The notes under the pieces were generated by a model. It had not been told where the DNA came from. It saw nothing but the letters and a program-made list of their open reading frames with translations, and ran no database searches. From positions 480,162 through 544,161 of the forward strand of contig NBAY01000032.1 of the NCBI GenBank assembly GCA_002794775.1: 64,000 bases of DNA, read 5' to 3'. The DNA comes from Porodaedalea pini. Taxonomy: Eukaryota > Basidiomycota > Agaricomycetes > Hymenochaetales > Hymenochaetaceae. This document shows, piece by piece, positions 1 to 11,600 of this stretch (position 1 is the stretch's first letter; each line of letters starts with the position of its first letter). Made by a program: the position numbers and the translations under genes.

Positions 1-224
1 TTGCCGTGTACACCTGTCTACCATCTTCCTCTATTTCAGTATGCACGACCAATGTACGTGTCGCTCAAAATTTGTGTTGTCTGGATAGTCCTTGCCTAAC
101 TGTTTGTGATAGCACAATATGCTGCGGCAGCGCATGTGCCATTCATCAAATCGCCAAGCTTGCGCATTCCTCGACCAGTGCGCTTATCATCAATTTGCGC
201 CTTCAACGGTGTTCTTAAGCTACG

Positions 225-757
225 ATGCATGATATCTTGCAGATAGAAGCTCCTCCAGACATCCACCCTCTCCCAGACGATATCAATGCCTACGTGCGTA
301 CCCCCCAGTATATCCGAAGTGCCCAGTCGTTTCTGACAGACCAGTACCTGTTGTGCAGTTTGTCTATCCATTCACATTGGAGCCGCACGTCCTGACGCTC
401 GAATCCTCTCGTGCCGCGACGCTCGCGGCACATGCTGCAAAGCATGCTGCGTACCTGAGGCAGCGGGAAGAGAACAAGGAGAAGCGACGGCGGGATGCGT
501 TGCGGCGCATCGCCCCGGGGTTCGAACCGCAGAGTGCACCTTTGATTCCTACGAAGGTTTCGGAAGGGGATGGAGTAAAAGGAACGAAGACTGGCGAGTT
601 GGGGGGAGACAACACTGGGGTCGGCGAAAGCAGCGGAGGCGATGTGATAGATGCCGGTCATGCTCGCCAGCGGAGTGTGATGGATGATCTTGTCGACCAC
701 CTGGCGGCGTTGGATGCAGCGAGTGGCACGTTGGCAGGAGGGGCATCGATTTATTAA
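225..757 (+). CDS. Conserved-looking small protein of unknown function, two exons
   Basis: Exon 1 (225-293) starts at ATG 225. A 65-nt intron (294-358) begins GTGCGT and ends TGCAG, and exon 2 (359-757) ends at TAA. Removing the intron joins ...DDINAY to FVYPFTLEPHV... in frame. The product is about 155 residues: an acidic-proline start, then an Ala/Arg/Lys/Glu-rich probably helical stretch (about residues 35-75), then a Gly/Ser/Thr-rich tail. The ATG at 353, which gives a longer unspliced ORF, lies in the intron and was rejected. I do not recognise the family. No signal peptide or membrane segment is visible. A fragment of exon 1 plus its intron is duplicated near 16575-16660. Confidence 0.7.
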
Positions 758-1228
758 GTGGTCTCTGCTGCTTCTGGGAGGCTCGCATGCCCTTTATGCG
801 ACGTTGCAAGGGGGCACATTACCCGCAGAATGAGGACGTGGCCATCTTTCGATGTAGAGACAAACGCGGTCCCGTTCGCACAGTCTATAAGTCGACATAC
901 ACTGCAAATCTGGCTCTATCGAATCACTCTTCACGCTGCAGTAAGTTCGCCTTAACTTTATTGTCGTTACGAAGTCTTAATCTGAACTTGCAGTTTTTAT
1001 TCATTCATTCATCACGTCTGTCTGTATAGCAAGGACTTCCCACATTCCAACTTGCCCTTGAACTGCCTTTCGGTTTCCAGCTGGCTTGCCTTTAGCAATA
1101 ACGACGGGTGCAAGCAAGACATTCCTCCAAATCACTCAGTGACTTCTGTAGTCAATTCAAGTCTGACGATACACCAATGCATAGATTCTAACTCTTATTT
1201 CTGGCTGGCTGGATATCGTAAAATTTAA
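758..1228. other. Intergenic, no feature seen
   Basis: This lies between two convergent gene 3' ends. Short ORFs here have no coding character. It probably holds the 3' UTRs of both genes. Confidence 0.5.
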
Positions 1229-1782
1229 TTATGAACTTTTTCCCTTCCCCTCAATCTGAGCTGCCAAGTCTTTCCATTTGTTTGCGAGTCTGGAACCGGC
1301 CTCTCCTACCATGAATATAGCCATGCCTAGGGCCGGGGCATTGCTAGTCATTGACATAATAGAATCTGGCTTTCCCTCCGACACTGCAAGTAAGGTGAAT
1401 CTGAGAGAACACAGGCTCGAGGCTGCTGGACTACTTACCGACGACTTTGATGTGCCTGCGATTCTCGTTTCGGATATACCAGAACTTGTACTTTCCGTCT
1501 TCCTTGTACTTTTTCACCTCTGCAAAAATAAGTTTAACAAAACATGTGTATCAACAGTCGCACAGGTAAGTTTTTGTGTCATGCAGAAGCAAAAAAAATA
1601 GGATAGTACTAGTGCTTACTTTCAACGACTTCTTTGACTTGGATTCTTTCCGGGTCTGCTACGTCGCTGAGGGAGCCCAGATCATCGAGTTCTCTGGACT
1701 TCCACTCCAATTTCCATTTAAGCTCTGATCCCGACTCAGTCCCAGCCTTCTGAGACCTGTCTTTGGCTTGTGGTGACGCCAT
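1229..1782 (-). CDS. Small protein of unknown function, three exons, 132 residues
   Basis: Three minus-strand exons fit together: 1782-1620, 1519-1439 and 1383-1229 (stop TAA at 1231-1229). The introns are 100 nt and 55 nt, both starting GTAAG and ending GCAG, and the phases agree (399 nt, 133 codons with stop). The product is charged. It has a Lys/Glu/Trp-rich N-terminal half, a central Tyr/Lys stretch around residues 55-70 (KYKEDGKYKFWYIR), and a short hydrophobic segment near residue 105 that is too short for a confident membrane span. No family was recognised. Consistent splicing and open frames support a real gene; expression is unknown. Confidence 0.6.
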
Positions 1783-1941
1783 CGTTGTACACTGATACTT
1801 CTGAAATTAATGCTTTACTTCTGGGAGCGTGGGTTGGGTTCATATACCTTGAGCCAGCTTTGCATACGCAAACATGCGGGCACTCCCCATCTAATATATC
1901 AATATACTTATACTGTATAGTGGGATCTGTATGATCTCTGA

Positions 1942-2110
1942 ATGCAAAGCAAGCTGATGTGTGATTCAAGAAAAGATGTCTGGTCAATATTGCGAGCTAA
2001 CTTGAAGGAGGTTGATTTATGGTCTTCAGTTGCTTCCAGTACTAGTGGAATTAGCTTGAGATTTACGAATAGAGATTTATGGCATGCGGTCCAGTTTACA
2101 ACGTTTCCCA
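1942..2110. repeat. Dispersed duplicate of sequence at 19587-19760
   Basis: Starting at GCAAGCTGATG, about 170 bp is repeated near-identically and in the same orientation from 19587. The copy here has a 6-bp ACTAGT difference and point changes. No protein is evident. It lies just left of the Gy1 insertion and marks an older local duplication. Confidence 0.75.
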
Positions 2111-2190
2111 AAAATGATGACAGTCCGCAGTTTGTGTGTACTTTTTTCTGGCCTGCCTAATCAAGCTAACCGAGCCTGTTTAAGCAATTG

Positions 2191-2550
2191 TGTTAGGCGG
2201 GAGCCCAGGAGACGACTCAGACTGGGCAGGCCTCGGCTGACTGTTGTCTGGGACGTGCTATACTTGAGCGGGGACTCGGGACACGCTTTACTCAAACTAG
2301 GTCGTCGTGGAGGTAAGAGGAAAAGCAGAACAAGGAGTTCATGCGATTCCTGAGACCTTATATAGCGGTGACCGTGGGACTATATTATCTAAAGTTACAT
2401 AAACGAACAGAATGGAACGAATGAAGGTCATGTGGAGGGAGTGTGGGAAATGATTGAAAGGACGATTAAATATAATGAAAAGGAGCGGTTAAAAGAAAAA
2501 GAAATGGTAAAAGGAAGATAAAAGAAAAGGTGAAGGTTCGAGTCCTGACA
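2191..2550 (-). repeat. Gy1 3' LTR (360 bp)
   Basis: It starts TGTTAGG and ends TGACA as read on the plus strand, and pairs with 15954-16313. It is followed on its inner side by the C-rich tract at 2552-2560, which is the element's polypurine tract on the minus strand. Compared with the other copies it lacks a 63-bp segment between two direct repeats. Confidence 0.92.
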
Positions 2551-4589
2551 TTACCCCCCCCTCAAGGTTGGGCGTCCCGACCAACCAAGATCGAGGTCAT
2601 CTGGTTCGGTGTCGACGAAGCGTGGACGAAGTCGTTGGCAAGGAATGTCTAGTTTTCGAGGGGCGCCGGGGTGTTTTCGATAGAATTCAGCGATTGCCTC
2701 CTTTGCGTTCTCGCCAAAGTCTGTTTCGGGCTGCCAAGTCGGTTCGTTGTATCCAACCCACTTTACAAGGTACTGTAATTTTCCTCAGTGTAGGTGCAAG
2801 TCTAGAACCTCCTCGATTTCGTACTCCCCCTCATTTTTGACGATATCAGGTGGTGGCGGTGGTGGTTGTTTCTGGCTTTCGAAGGACGGTTCGATGGCGG
2901 GTTTCAGCAGGGCTTCGTTGAAAATGGGGTGTATCCTTTTCCATCATTTGGGGAGTTTGAGCTTGTAGGCGCTCGCTCCTACCTTGTCAACGATGTCGAA
3001 GGGGCCATACCACTTGTCAGCAAGTTTCTTCGTCGGTGAGTCCATACTGATGTTCCGTCCGTCGAGGAAGACCTTGTCTCCTGTTGTGTACTCCACTGAC
3101 ACCCCTGCTGTCCGGTCATGGTAGTGCTTCATATCTTCTGCCGCTTTGACCAAATTTTCTTTTGCGACGTGATGAGTCTCCTTGATGTGTTTTGCGAATT
3201 CTTCCGCTGACATGTTAGCGGATGAGGTTTGTGTTGTCTCAAAGCTCAAGGGATGACGTCCGGTGTTCGCATAGAAGGGGGACATCTTCGTCGCCGAGTG
3301 TTTGCAGTTGTTGTATGCGAACTCTGCGAGGGGGAGCTAATCTCTCCAGTCCGATTGCCGATGGTCAACGAAGAGTCGGAGGTACTGTTCGAGCTCTTGG
3401 TTGATGCGTTCCGTTTGACCATCCGTTTGTGGGTGGTACGCCATTGACGGGTTGCCTTTGATGTGCAGGAGTTTGTACAGCTCCTTCATCATCGAAGCAT
3501 CAAACTGCGTGCCTCTATCGTGGATGATCTTTTTTGGAAGTCCATGGAGGCGGAAGATGTGGTCGCGGTACAATTGGGCCATACCTTCCGCTGACAGTCT
3601 CGTCGTTGTCGGGATCATGTGCATCTGCTTCGAGAACCTGTCCACAAAGATGCAGATCGCGTTGTGTCCTTTGGAGTCTGGGAGTTCTCCGATTAGGTCA
3701 ACCATAACGATCTCCCAGGGACCTTCGGGGACTGCGTTCGGATGAAGTGGTCTCGACCTCGACGTTCTCAAGGCTTTCGTCCATTGACAATGGTCGCATC
3801 CTCGGATGTATGCTCAGGCGTCGGAGAACATTGACGCCCACCAGAAATCACGACGGACAAGCTCTACCGTCTTTGACGCCCCCAGATGACCAGCCAGTAC
3901 CGAGTCGTGACACTCCCGCAACACGGCCTCCTTCATCGTCAACGGTACGTACACCTTGCCTTTCCTCCACCATAAACCGTCAACCTCTGTCATACCTGTC
4001 GGCCTCTCTGACTCACTCTGCGCCCTCTGTGCTTCACCCACTCGTTCCACCACCTCGTCGCGCGACGTCTGCACCACTCCACGGTTCAGCCACTTGTCTT
4101 TGATGAACATGACACTGTTGTTGTCATCCTTGCCCTGATTGTAGCCCACCATACGTGATAGCAGATCGGCCTTGCCCATCGTCTTCCCTGACTTGTGTTC
4201 GAGGTGGAAGTCGAATTCTTCAAGTTCGGTTCGCCAGCGAGCTTGACAATAGCTCAGCTTCTGCGCTGACCTGAAGTAGGTAAGGTTGGCGTGGTCGGAC
4301 CAGATTTTGATCTTGTGGCGAGTGCCGAGGAGGTATTGCCGCCACTCCTTGAGCGCTGAAACGATCGCGAGCATCTCCTTGTCATAGATCTCGTAGTTTC
4401 GTTCCGCCGGTTCGAGTGCCTCTGACCTGTAGGCAATGTGAAAGGAAATTTTCGCACATTCAGAAACGTCGATCAAGGCAGATCATCGGCAATCATACAC
4501 GTGATTACGTGGTCACCTGATCTTGACGGATACTTGCCCAGGCAAAAACCCGTCAGTCACAGTCACGCTACACTGTCACATCTTGTGAC

Positions 4590-5237
4590 ATGGCACATAA
4601 ACGTCAAGAAAGCAAAGGACAACCAATGGAGGTTGATCCCCAATGCACCAAGTGCATGCTACTACAGAACATAGCACAGAAGGTCCCGGAACTCCTGAAG
4701 ACAATAGGATTAATGGACCAGGACGTCACATTACGAGCACACAAGTGGGAAGGCCAATCCCCATACTTTGAAACAGGACAGGCAATCTACTATCGAGATG
4801 CCAAGACATATAAAGTCCACATCACTAAAGAAGAACGTGGCATGGAGAACTACAAATGGGATACAGTCATCCAATACAATAAGGAGCCACACAAAGAATG
4901 CAGGAACTGCAAGATGATGATACGAATACCTACCCTGAGTCCAGTACAAGGGAATGATGTACCAATACACATAACAACAGCACTCAAGCACTGTTGGGCA
5001 TACCTCAGGGACATAAAGCATCAAGGCACGATTACGCTATACAAATTCGAGCACGTGTCACGAAGACAAACATTCAAGATCACTCTAGCCCTAGGACCAC
5101 ATGACCCACCATTCACAATGGAGACATGTCTCGGCGGAGCAGCCCTATCACCGAACGGACCTGACACTGAATGGCGAGCCAAGAATAACCCATGGGTCCA
5201 TATGGTTATCCCCAATGGGTTTGAATGGGAGGAATGA
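4590..5237 (+). CDS. Unrecognised 215-residue protein encoded inside the LTR-like insertion
   Basis: This is an unbroken ORF from ATG 4590 to TGA 5237. The product has two CxxC pairs (C19/C22 and C104/C107) that could bind zinc, several Trp residues, a basic middle and an acidic end (WEE). I see no signal peptide, membrane span or known catalytic motif, and I do not recognise the family. It lies wholly within an element inserted in a dead retrotransposon, so it is cargo or an element-encoded accessory gene rather than a host gene. The intact frame in an otherwise broken neighbourhood suggests recent arrival or selection. A chance ORF is less likely given its amino-acid balance. Confidence 0.55.
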   Translation: MAHKRQESKGQPMEVDPQCTKCMLLQNIAQKVPELLKTIGLMDQDVTLRAHKWEGQSPYFETGQAIYYRDAKTYKVHITKEERGMENYKWDTVIQYNKEPHKECRNCKMMIRIPTLSPVQGNDVPIHITTALKHCWAYLRDIKHQGTITLYKFEHVSRRQTFKITLALGPHDPPFTMETCLGGAALSPNGPDTEWRAKNNPWVHMVIPNGFEWEE

Positions 5238-5611
5238 ACCCCCGAGCGCAGCAATGCAACCCGAGAGGCTGTGCAGTGCCACAACCGAGGAAGACGCTTC
5301 GAGAAGCAGGGAAGTAAAGCCCCAATATAGAAGCACATGGGAGAAGCAGGAAGTTAATTAAACCGAAGCATGTGGAGAACGTGGGAGCCCGACTACTGAA
5401 TCAGTGATGTACTCACCCGAGCACGCGGGTCATGACATCACGTGACTCACACCGCAGTCTAAATTGCAGAATGCAAGAAAACCATTGGACGGAGTACATG
5501 TGCACACATCCCCACCGCAGCAGCCAAGTGCTGCGGCCACCTGAAACATAGGAAGGACACGGAAGGGCATCTGGTTGGACAGAACGTAAAGAAATTAGAA
5601 ATTCAGTAGGC

Positions 5612-5618
5612 TATATAA
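5612..5618 (+). promoter_or_regulatory. TATA box of the LTR-like insertion
   Basis: TATATAA lies in a GC-balanced context about 560 bp from the right end, followed by a pyrimidine-rich stretch (5640-5730). Its position fits a U3/R boundary in an LTR. It is downstream of the 4590-5237 ORF, so it would drive element RNA rather than that ORF. Confidence 0.5.
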
Positions 5619-7889
5619 GGCCGAGTAACTAGTACCCCAGATCCCCATTCTCTATCGCTTTATTTCACAGTACGGTTTTAGCTACCTGCATAGCTATCTT
5701 CTTACCCCTACTTCTACATCTATAACTACCACTGTGTAATATCCTCCTTGGTTGAATAACGAGTCCGCCCCATACTGGGTTGAGGATTTGTCCCAAGTTG
5801 AATAAGGATTGACTTTGATTGAGTAGACCCTCAGCTATGCCACGCTTAGAAGGTTCCTCTCATTGTCCACAGAACCAAGTCTGGTTGAGTGCATCTCGGC
5901 TACGCCAAGCCTTGCAGTTTGCCTCCTAGACAACATCGCAGCATAACCGAACGTCTCTCGACCCTCTAGGGCATTACCTCCCCTATCTGCTGTAACTAAG
6001 TGCTTTCAATACCAACCTCAGGTTCCACCTGATAAGGGCAGCGAAGGAGAAGCTGGTTACGGGATCGGTCGAAGATAAGTAAAGTCGTCTCGGTAATACA
6101 TCACTCAGAGGACCATACAGTCCGGAAGGCAACACCTTCGTGGTTAAAGAATTGGAATATTCACCTGACCCTAACACAATGACCCTCCACTTTCCTTCCT
6201 GCTTCTGCAACAATACACCGCTGAGCGCAAAGTTTGACGAGTCCGCCTCTACGCGGAAAGGGCCCTCGTCATTGGCAATGGCTAGGACTGGAGGTGAGCA
6301 GAGACGTCGTCTTAGCTCCTCGAACACCTCTTGCTGTTCGGTCTCCCATACCCAGTCCTTCTTGCCTGTCAGTGACGTCAGCGGGTGGACTACCTTGCTG
6401 TAGTCCTTGATGAACCGTCGTAGCCAGTTGCCCATGCCGAGGAATTGCTGCAGTTGTTTGAGGTTCCGCGGGACTGGCCAGTCTGCGATCGCCTGTGTCT
6501 TTGCCGGGTCAGCCCTGATTTCACCATTGCTGATGATGTGGCTGAGGTATTTCACGGTCTTGGTGTCGAACTCGCATTTCTCTGGCTTCAGGTACAGGCC
6601 GTTTTCTCGCAAGATCTGAAGGACGTGCCTCGACGTCTCAATATGTTCCTCAAGAGTTTGTGAGAGAATGAGGATGTCGTCGAGGTAGACGATGATCAGG
6701 TTGTCGTAGATCAGCCCCTTGAAGATGTGGTTGATGAAAGCTTGGAATGTCGCCGGTGCATTGCAAAGACCAAAGAACATGACTGTCGGTTTGAAGAGGC
6801 CCATGTTAGTACAGAAAGCTGCCTTCCACTCATCGCCTTTGCGGATCCGGATGTTGTAGTACCCCCAGCGAAGGTCAAGCTTAGTGATGTACTTTGCTTT
6901 CTTGACCTTGTCGACAAGTTCGTCAATGAGAGGGAGGGGATACTTGTTCTTGATCGTACCATCATTAAGCTTACGGTAATCCTGGATTGGGCGTAGCGAT
7001 TTGTCGGCCCTCTTGATGAAGAAGAAGGGCGACACCATGGGCAATATGGACCTTCGGATGCGACCAGACTTCAAGTTCTTGTTGAGGAAGTCCTTGAGCG
7101 ACTGCTGCTCTGTTGGCGTGAGCGGGTAGATCTTGCAGTCACTGGGCTTGAAGTTGGGCTTCAGATCGATGACGTGGTCCCATGGTCGGTGTTCAGGCAA
7201 CTTCTCGAATCCCTTCTCTGAGAAGACGTTGGCGTAGTCATTGAGGTATGCGGGCCAGGACGCCTTGTCCATTCACACCTCTCTCACCCTCCTCGTCTCT
7301 TTCACATCCTCCTTCTCGATTGCACACTCCTCCGGGCAATGGGTGGATTCAATCAAACCCGTCTTCCAGTCAACTTCCGGGTTGTGATGTCGAAGCCAAT
7401 CGTAGCCAAGGAAGATGTTTGATGACGCTAGCGACATCACCGCAAGGACAATCCTCTCTCTGTGGTGCCCAATCATAAGCTCGACATTGACATATTCTTT
7501 GATCAACCCAGCTTCATTGTGCGTGCTGTCAGCATTGAGCACTGCAAGGGGCTGAATGTATCGTTTGGTCTCCAACCCGTATCGCTCGACGAACCTCACG
7601 TCGATGCATGATCCTGTGCATCCCGAATCCATGAGGGCATGCGCATCCACCTCTCTCGTCTCACCCGCTACACTATGTCCGATGTTCAGGAGGAGGTCCA
7701 GCTGGCGTCCGCCAGTTCCTCTCATGAACAACTTCTCTTTGACGCCCTCTTTGCTCACACCGGTAGGATTTTCGTAGTCGGAAAAGTCATCAGTGCCGTT
7801 TGCATCTAGATATTGTACAGGCGGTTGACTATATTTTAACGGATCTGAACTTGGAACTCCTGGAACTTCTCGGTCAGTTGCCCTGGTGG

Positions 7890-8202
7890 CTATGCCTGAC
7901 CACTTGCAAAACCCTGTGAGTTGACAACCTCTTCATCATCACCTTCTTCCTTCACATAGTCCTCCACAGTTGTCCTCCAAGTGTCTACGGCTTCCTCGAA
8001 GGCTGATTCCTTCATCGTGCTGAGCTCGTCGGCAAGGAGGCGACGCTCGCCTGGTGCCATCAGCTCCAGCATGCGCTGGATGATTGGTTTTCCTTGCGGG
8101 CACTTGTTCTTAAAATGATCCAGCCCACCGCAGATCCAGCACGTGCGTCGGCATTGTGCCTTGTTCATCGAGACATCCATTGGCTGGCCTGCACCTCCAA
8201 AG
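7890..8202 (-). pseudogene. Gy1 gag, C-terminal part (nucleocapsid)
   Basis: The frame contains a CX2CX4HX4C zinc knuckle (CWICGGLDHFKNKC) and ends in the family's QGFASGQA tail at a TAG stop. The slippery heptamer GGGTTTT lies at 7914-7908. It is cut off at 8202 by the Gy2 insertion, and the rest of gag resumes at 14459. Confidence 0.88.
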
Positions 8203-8625
8203 TGTTAGGCGGAAGCCCGGGAGACGGCTCGGACTGGGCAGGCCTCGGCTGACTGTCGTCTGGGACGTGCTATACTCGAGCGTAGACTCGGGACACGCTT
8301 ACTCAGGCTAGGTCGACGCGGAGGTAAGAGGATTAATACAAGGCTAGACTAATACAAGGGGGACGAGTCTCACCTAGGTCGACGCGGAGGTAAGAGGAAA
8401 AGCAGAACAAGGAGTTCATGCGATTCCTGAGACCTTATATAGCGACGACCGTGAGACTATATTACCTAACATTACATAACGAGTGGGAATGGAACGAATG
8501 AAGGTCGTGTAGAGGGAGTGTGGGAGGTGATTGGAAAGATGATTAAAGATAATGAAAAGGAGCAATTAACGGAAACGAAAAAAGAAAAGGGGAAATAAAG
8601 AAAAGGGGAAGTTCGAGTCCTGACA
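8203..8625 (-). repeat. Gy2 3' LTR (423 bp)
   Basis: It runs TGTTAGG...TGACA on the plus strand and looks identical to 14036-14458. It contains a direct repeat of about 25 bp (CTAGGTCGACGCGGAGGTAA...) whose copies start 63 bp apart. It directly abuts the pol stop codon at 8626-8628. Confidence 0.95.
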
Positions 8626-11600
8626 TTACCCCCCCCTCAAGGTTGGGCGTCCCGACCAACCAAGATCGCGGTCGTCTGGCTCGGTGTCGACGAAGAGCGG
8701 ACGGAGTCGTGAGCGAGGGATATCGAGTTTGCGGGGAGCACCGGGGTGTTTGAGGTAGAATTCAGCAATTGCCTCCTTTGCGTTCTCGCCGAAGTCCGTC
8801 TCCGGTTGCCAGGTCGGTTCGTTGTACCCGACCCACTTGACGAGGTACTGTAGTTTACCTCGGTGCAGACGTGAGTCAATGACCTTTTCAACCTCGTATT
8901 CCTCTTCGTCGTCGACGATTTCCGGTGGTGGCGGTGGCGGTAGCTTCTGGCTCTCAAACGACGGTTCAACGGCGGGTTTCAACAGGGCTTCGTTGAAGAC
9001 AGGGTGGACCTTTTTCCATCGCTTCGGGAGTTTGAGCTTGTATGCGCTCGCTCCTACCTTGTCGACGACGTCAAAGGGGCCGTACCATTTGTCTGCAAGT
9101 TTCTTTGTCGGCGAGTCCGTACTGATGTTTCGCCCGTCAAGGAAGACCTTGTCGCCAGCCTTGTAATCCACCGATGCTCCTGCCGTCCGGTCATGGTAGC
9201 GTTTCATGTCTTCTGCTGCCTTGACCAGATTGTCCCTTGCCGCGCGATGGGTCTCCTTGATGTGCTTCGCGAATTCTTCTGCCGACATGTTGGTAGAGGA
9301 AGTTCGTACGGCGTCGAAGCTCCTAGGGTGACGTCCAGTGTTCGCGTAGAAGGGTGACATCTTTGTCGCCGAGTGTTCTCGGTTGTTGTAGGCGAACTCT
9401 GCGAGAGGGAGCCAGTCTTTCCAGTCTGACTGCCGATGGTCAACGAAGAGCCGGAGGTACTGTTCGAGCTCTTGGTTGACGCGTTCCGTCTGACCGTCCG
9501 TTTGCGGGTGATACGCCGTCGACGGGTTGCCTTCGATGTGTAGGAGTTTGTACAGCTCCCTCATCATTGATGCGTCAAACTGCGTGCCTCGGTCATGGAT
9601 GATCTTTTTTGGCAAGCCATGGAGACGGAAGACGTGGTCGCGGTACAGTTGAGCCATGCCTTCCGCTGACAACTTTGTCGTCGTCGGGATCGCGTGCATC
9701 TGTTTCGAGAACCTATCGACGAAAACGCAGATTGCGTTGTGCCCCTTGGAGTCCGGGAGTTCTCCGATGAGGTCGACCGTGACAATTTCCCAGGGACCTT
9801 CAGGGACCGCGTTTGGATGAAGTGGCTTCGACCTTGATGCCCTCAGAGCCTTCGTTCGTTGGCAGCGGTCACATCCTCGGACGTATGCTCGGACATCGGA
9901 GAACATCGACGCCCACCAGAAGTCTCGACGTACCAGTTCGACCGTCTTCGACGATCCCGGATGTCCTGCCAGGGTCGAGTCGTGGCACTCCCTCAACACC
10001 GCTTCCTTTATCGTCGATGGCACGTACACCTTGCCTTTCATTCGCCACAACCCGTCGACTTCTACCATATTCGTCGGCCTTTCCGACTCGTCTTGTGCCC
10101 TCTGCGCTTCACCCACTCGTTCCAACACTTCATCCCGCGACGTCCTCACTATTCCACGATTCAACCACTTTTCCTTGATGAAGACGATGCCGTCGTTGTC
10201 ATCCTGGCCCTTGTCGTAACCTGCCTTGCGCGATAATAGGTCCGCCTTGCCCATCGTCTTCCCCGACTTGTGTTCGAGGTGGAAGTCAAACTCTTCGAGT
10301 TCGGTTCGCCAGCGGGCTTGACGGTAGCTCAGCTTCTGCGCTGACCTGAAGTAGGTGAGGTTAGCGTGGTCGGACCAGATTTCGATCGTGTGGCGAGCGC
10401 CGAGGAGGTATTGTCGCCATTCCTTGAGCGCCGAAACGATCGCGAGCATCTCCTTGTCGTAGATCTCGTAGTTTCGTTCTGCGGGTAGGAGCGCTTCTGA
10501 CCTATAGGCAATCACCCTCCACTTCCCTTCCTGTTTTTGCAACAACACACCGCCGAGCGCAAAGTTTGACGAGTCCGCTTCTACGCGGAAAGGACCCTCG
10601 TCGTTGGCAATGGCTAGGACTGGAGGTGAGCAGAGACGTCGTCTCAGCTCCTCGAACGCTTCCTGCTGTTCGGTCTCCCATACCCAGTCCTTCTTGCCCG
10701 TTAACGACGTCAGCGGATGGACCACCTTACTGTAGTCCTTGATGAATCGTCGTAGCCAGTTACCCATGCCGAGGAATTGTTGTAGCTGTTTCAGGTTTCG
10801 TGGGACCGGCCAGTTCGCAATCGCCTCCGTCTTTGCTGGGTCAGCCTTGATCTCGCCATTACCGATGATGTGGCCGAGGTATTTAACGACCTTGGCGTCA
10901 AATTCGCACTTCTCCGGCTTCAGGTACAGGCCATTCTCTCGCAGGATCTGAAGGACGCGCCTCGACGTGTCTATATGTTCCTCAATGGTCTCCGAGAGGA
11001 TCAATATGTCGTCGAGGTATACGATGATCAGGTTAGCGTAAATCAGTTCCTTGAAGATGTGATTGACAAAAGCCTGGAACGTTGCCGGGGCGTTGCAGAG
11101 ACCAAAGAACATGACCGTCGGTTCGAAGAGGCCCATGTTTGTGCGAAACGCTGCTTTCCATTCGTCACCCTCGCGGATCCGGATATTGTAGTACCCCCAG
11201 CGAAGGTCAAGCTTAGTGATGTACTTCGCTTTCTTGACCTTGTCGACGAGTTCGTCAATGAGAGGGAGGGGATACTTGTTCTTGATCGTACCGTCATTGA
11301 GCTTACGGTAATCCTGGATCGGGCGTAGCGATTTGTCGGCCTTCTTAATGAAGAAGAAGGGCGACGCCATGGGCGATATCGACCGTCGAATGCGACCCGA
11401 CTTCAAGTTTTCATCGAGGAAGTCCTTGAGTGACTGTTGCTCTGTTGGCGTGAGCGGGTAGATTTTACAGTCACTTGGCTTGAAGTCGGGCTTCAAGTCG
11501 ATGACGTGGTCCCACGGTCGGTGTTCCGGTAGCTTTTCGAAGCCTTTTTCGCTAAAGACGTCGGCGTAGTCGTTGAGGTATGCGGGCCAGGACTCCTTGT

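Larger units (their letters stand above)
4439..6176 (+). mobile_element. LTR-like insertion (solo LTR or novel non-autonomous element) with its own ORF
   Basis: The insertion starts TGAAAGG and ends CTAACA. It is bordered by the direct repeat CAATG (4434-4438 and 6177-6181), and removing it restores the continuous RNase H reading of Gy1. TG...CA ends with a 5-bp duplication are typical of an LTR. At 1738 bp it would be a long solo LTR. It carries a 215-codon ORF (4590-5237) followed by a TATA box (5612-5618), which is the U3-promoter order. No second copy, terminal repeat pair, gag or pol is present in it. Confidence 0.75.
2551..7800 (-). pseudogene. Gy1 pol, decayed and split by an insertion
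   Basis: Minus-strand fragments run in order. Protease with DSGCTGS lies at 7758-7273. Reverse transcriptase with the YLDD catalytic box and the start of RNase H lies at 7272-6177. After the 4439-6176 insertion come RNase H, the HHCC zinc domain and the integrase core (4438-3337), then the GPF motif and chromodomain (3285-2551). Frames change and stops occur, for example where the intact Gy2 copy reads Arg before the reverse transcriptase. The sequence is strongly similar throughout to Gy2 pol. It cannot encode a complete polyprotein. Confidence 0.9.

Noticed and set aside
353..757. ATG 353 as the start of a 134-codon gene
   Set aside because: It lies inside a 65-nt GT-AG intron; the spliced ATG 225 model restores a continuous, more protein-like sequence.
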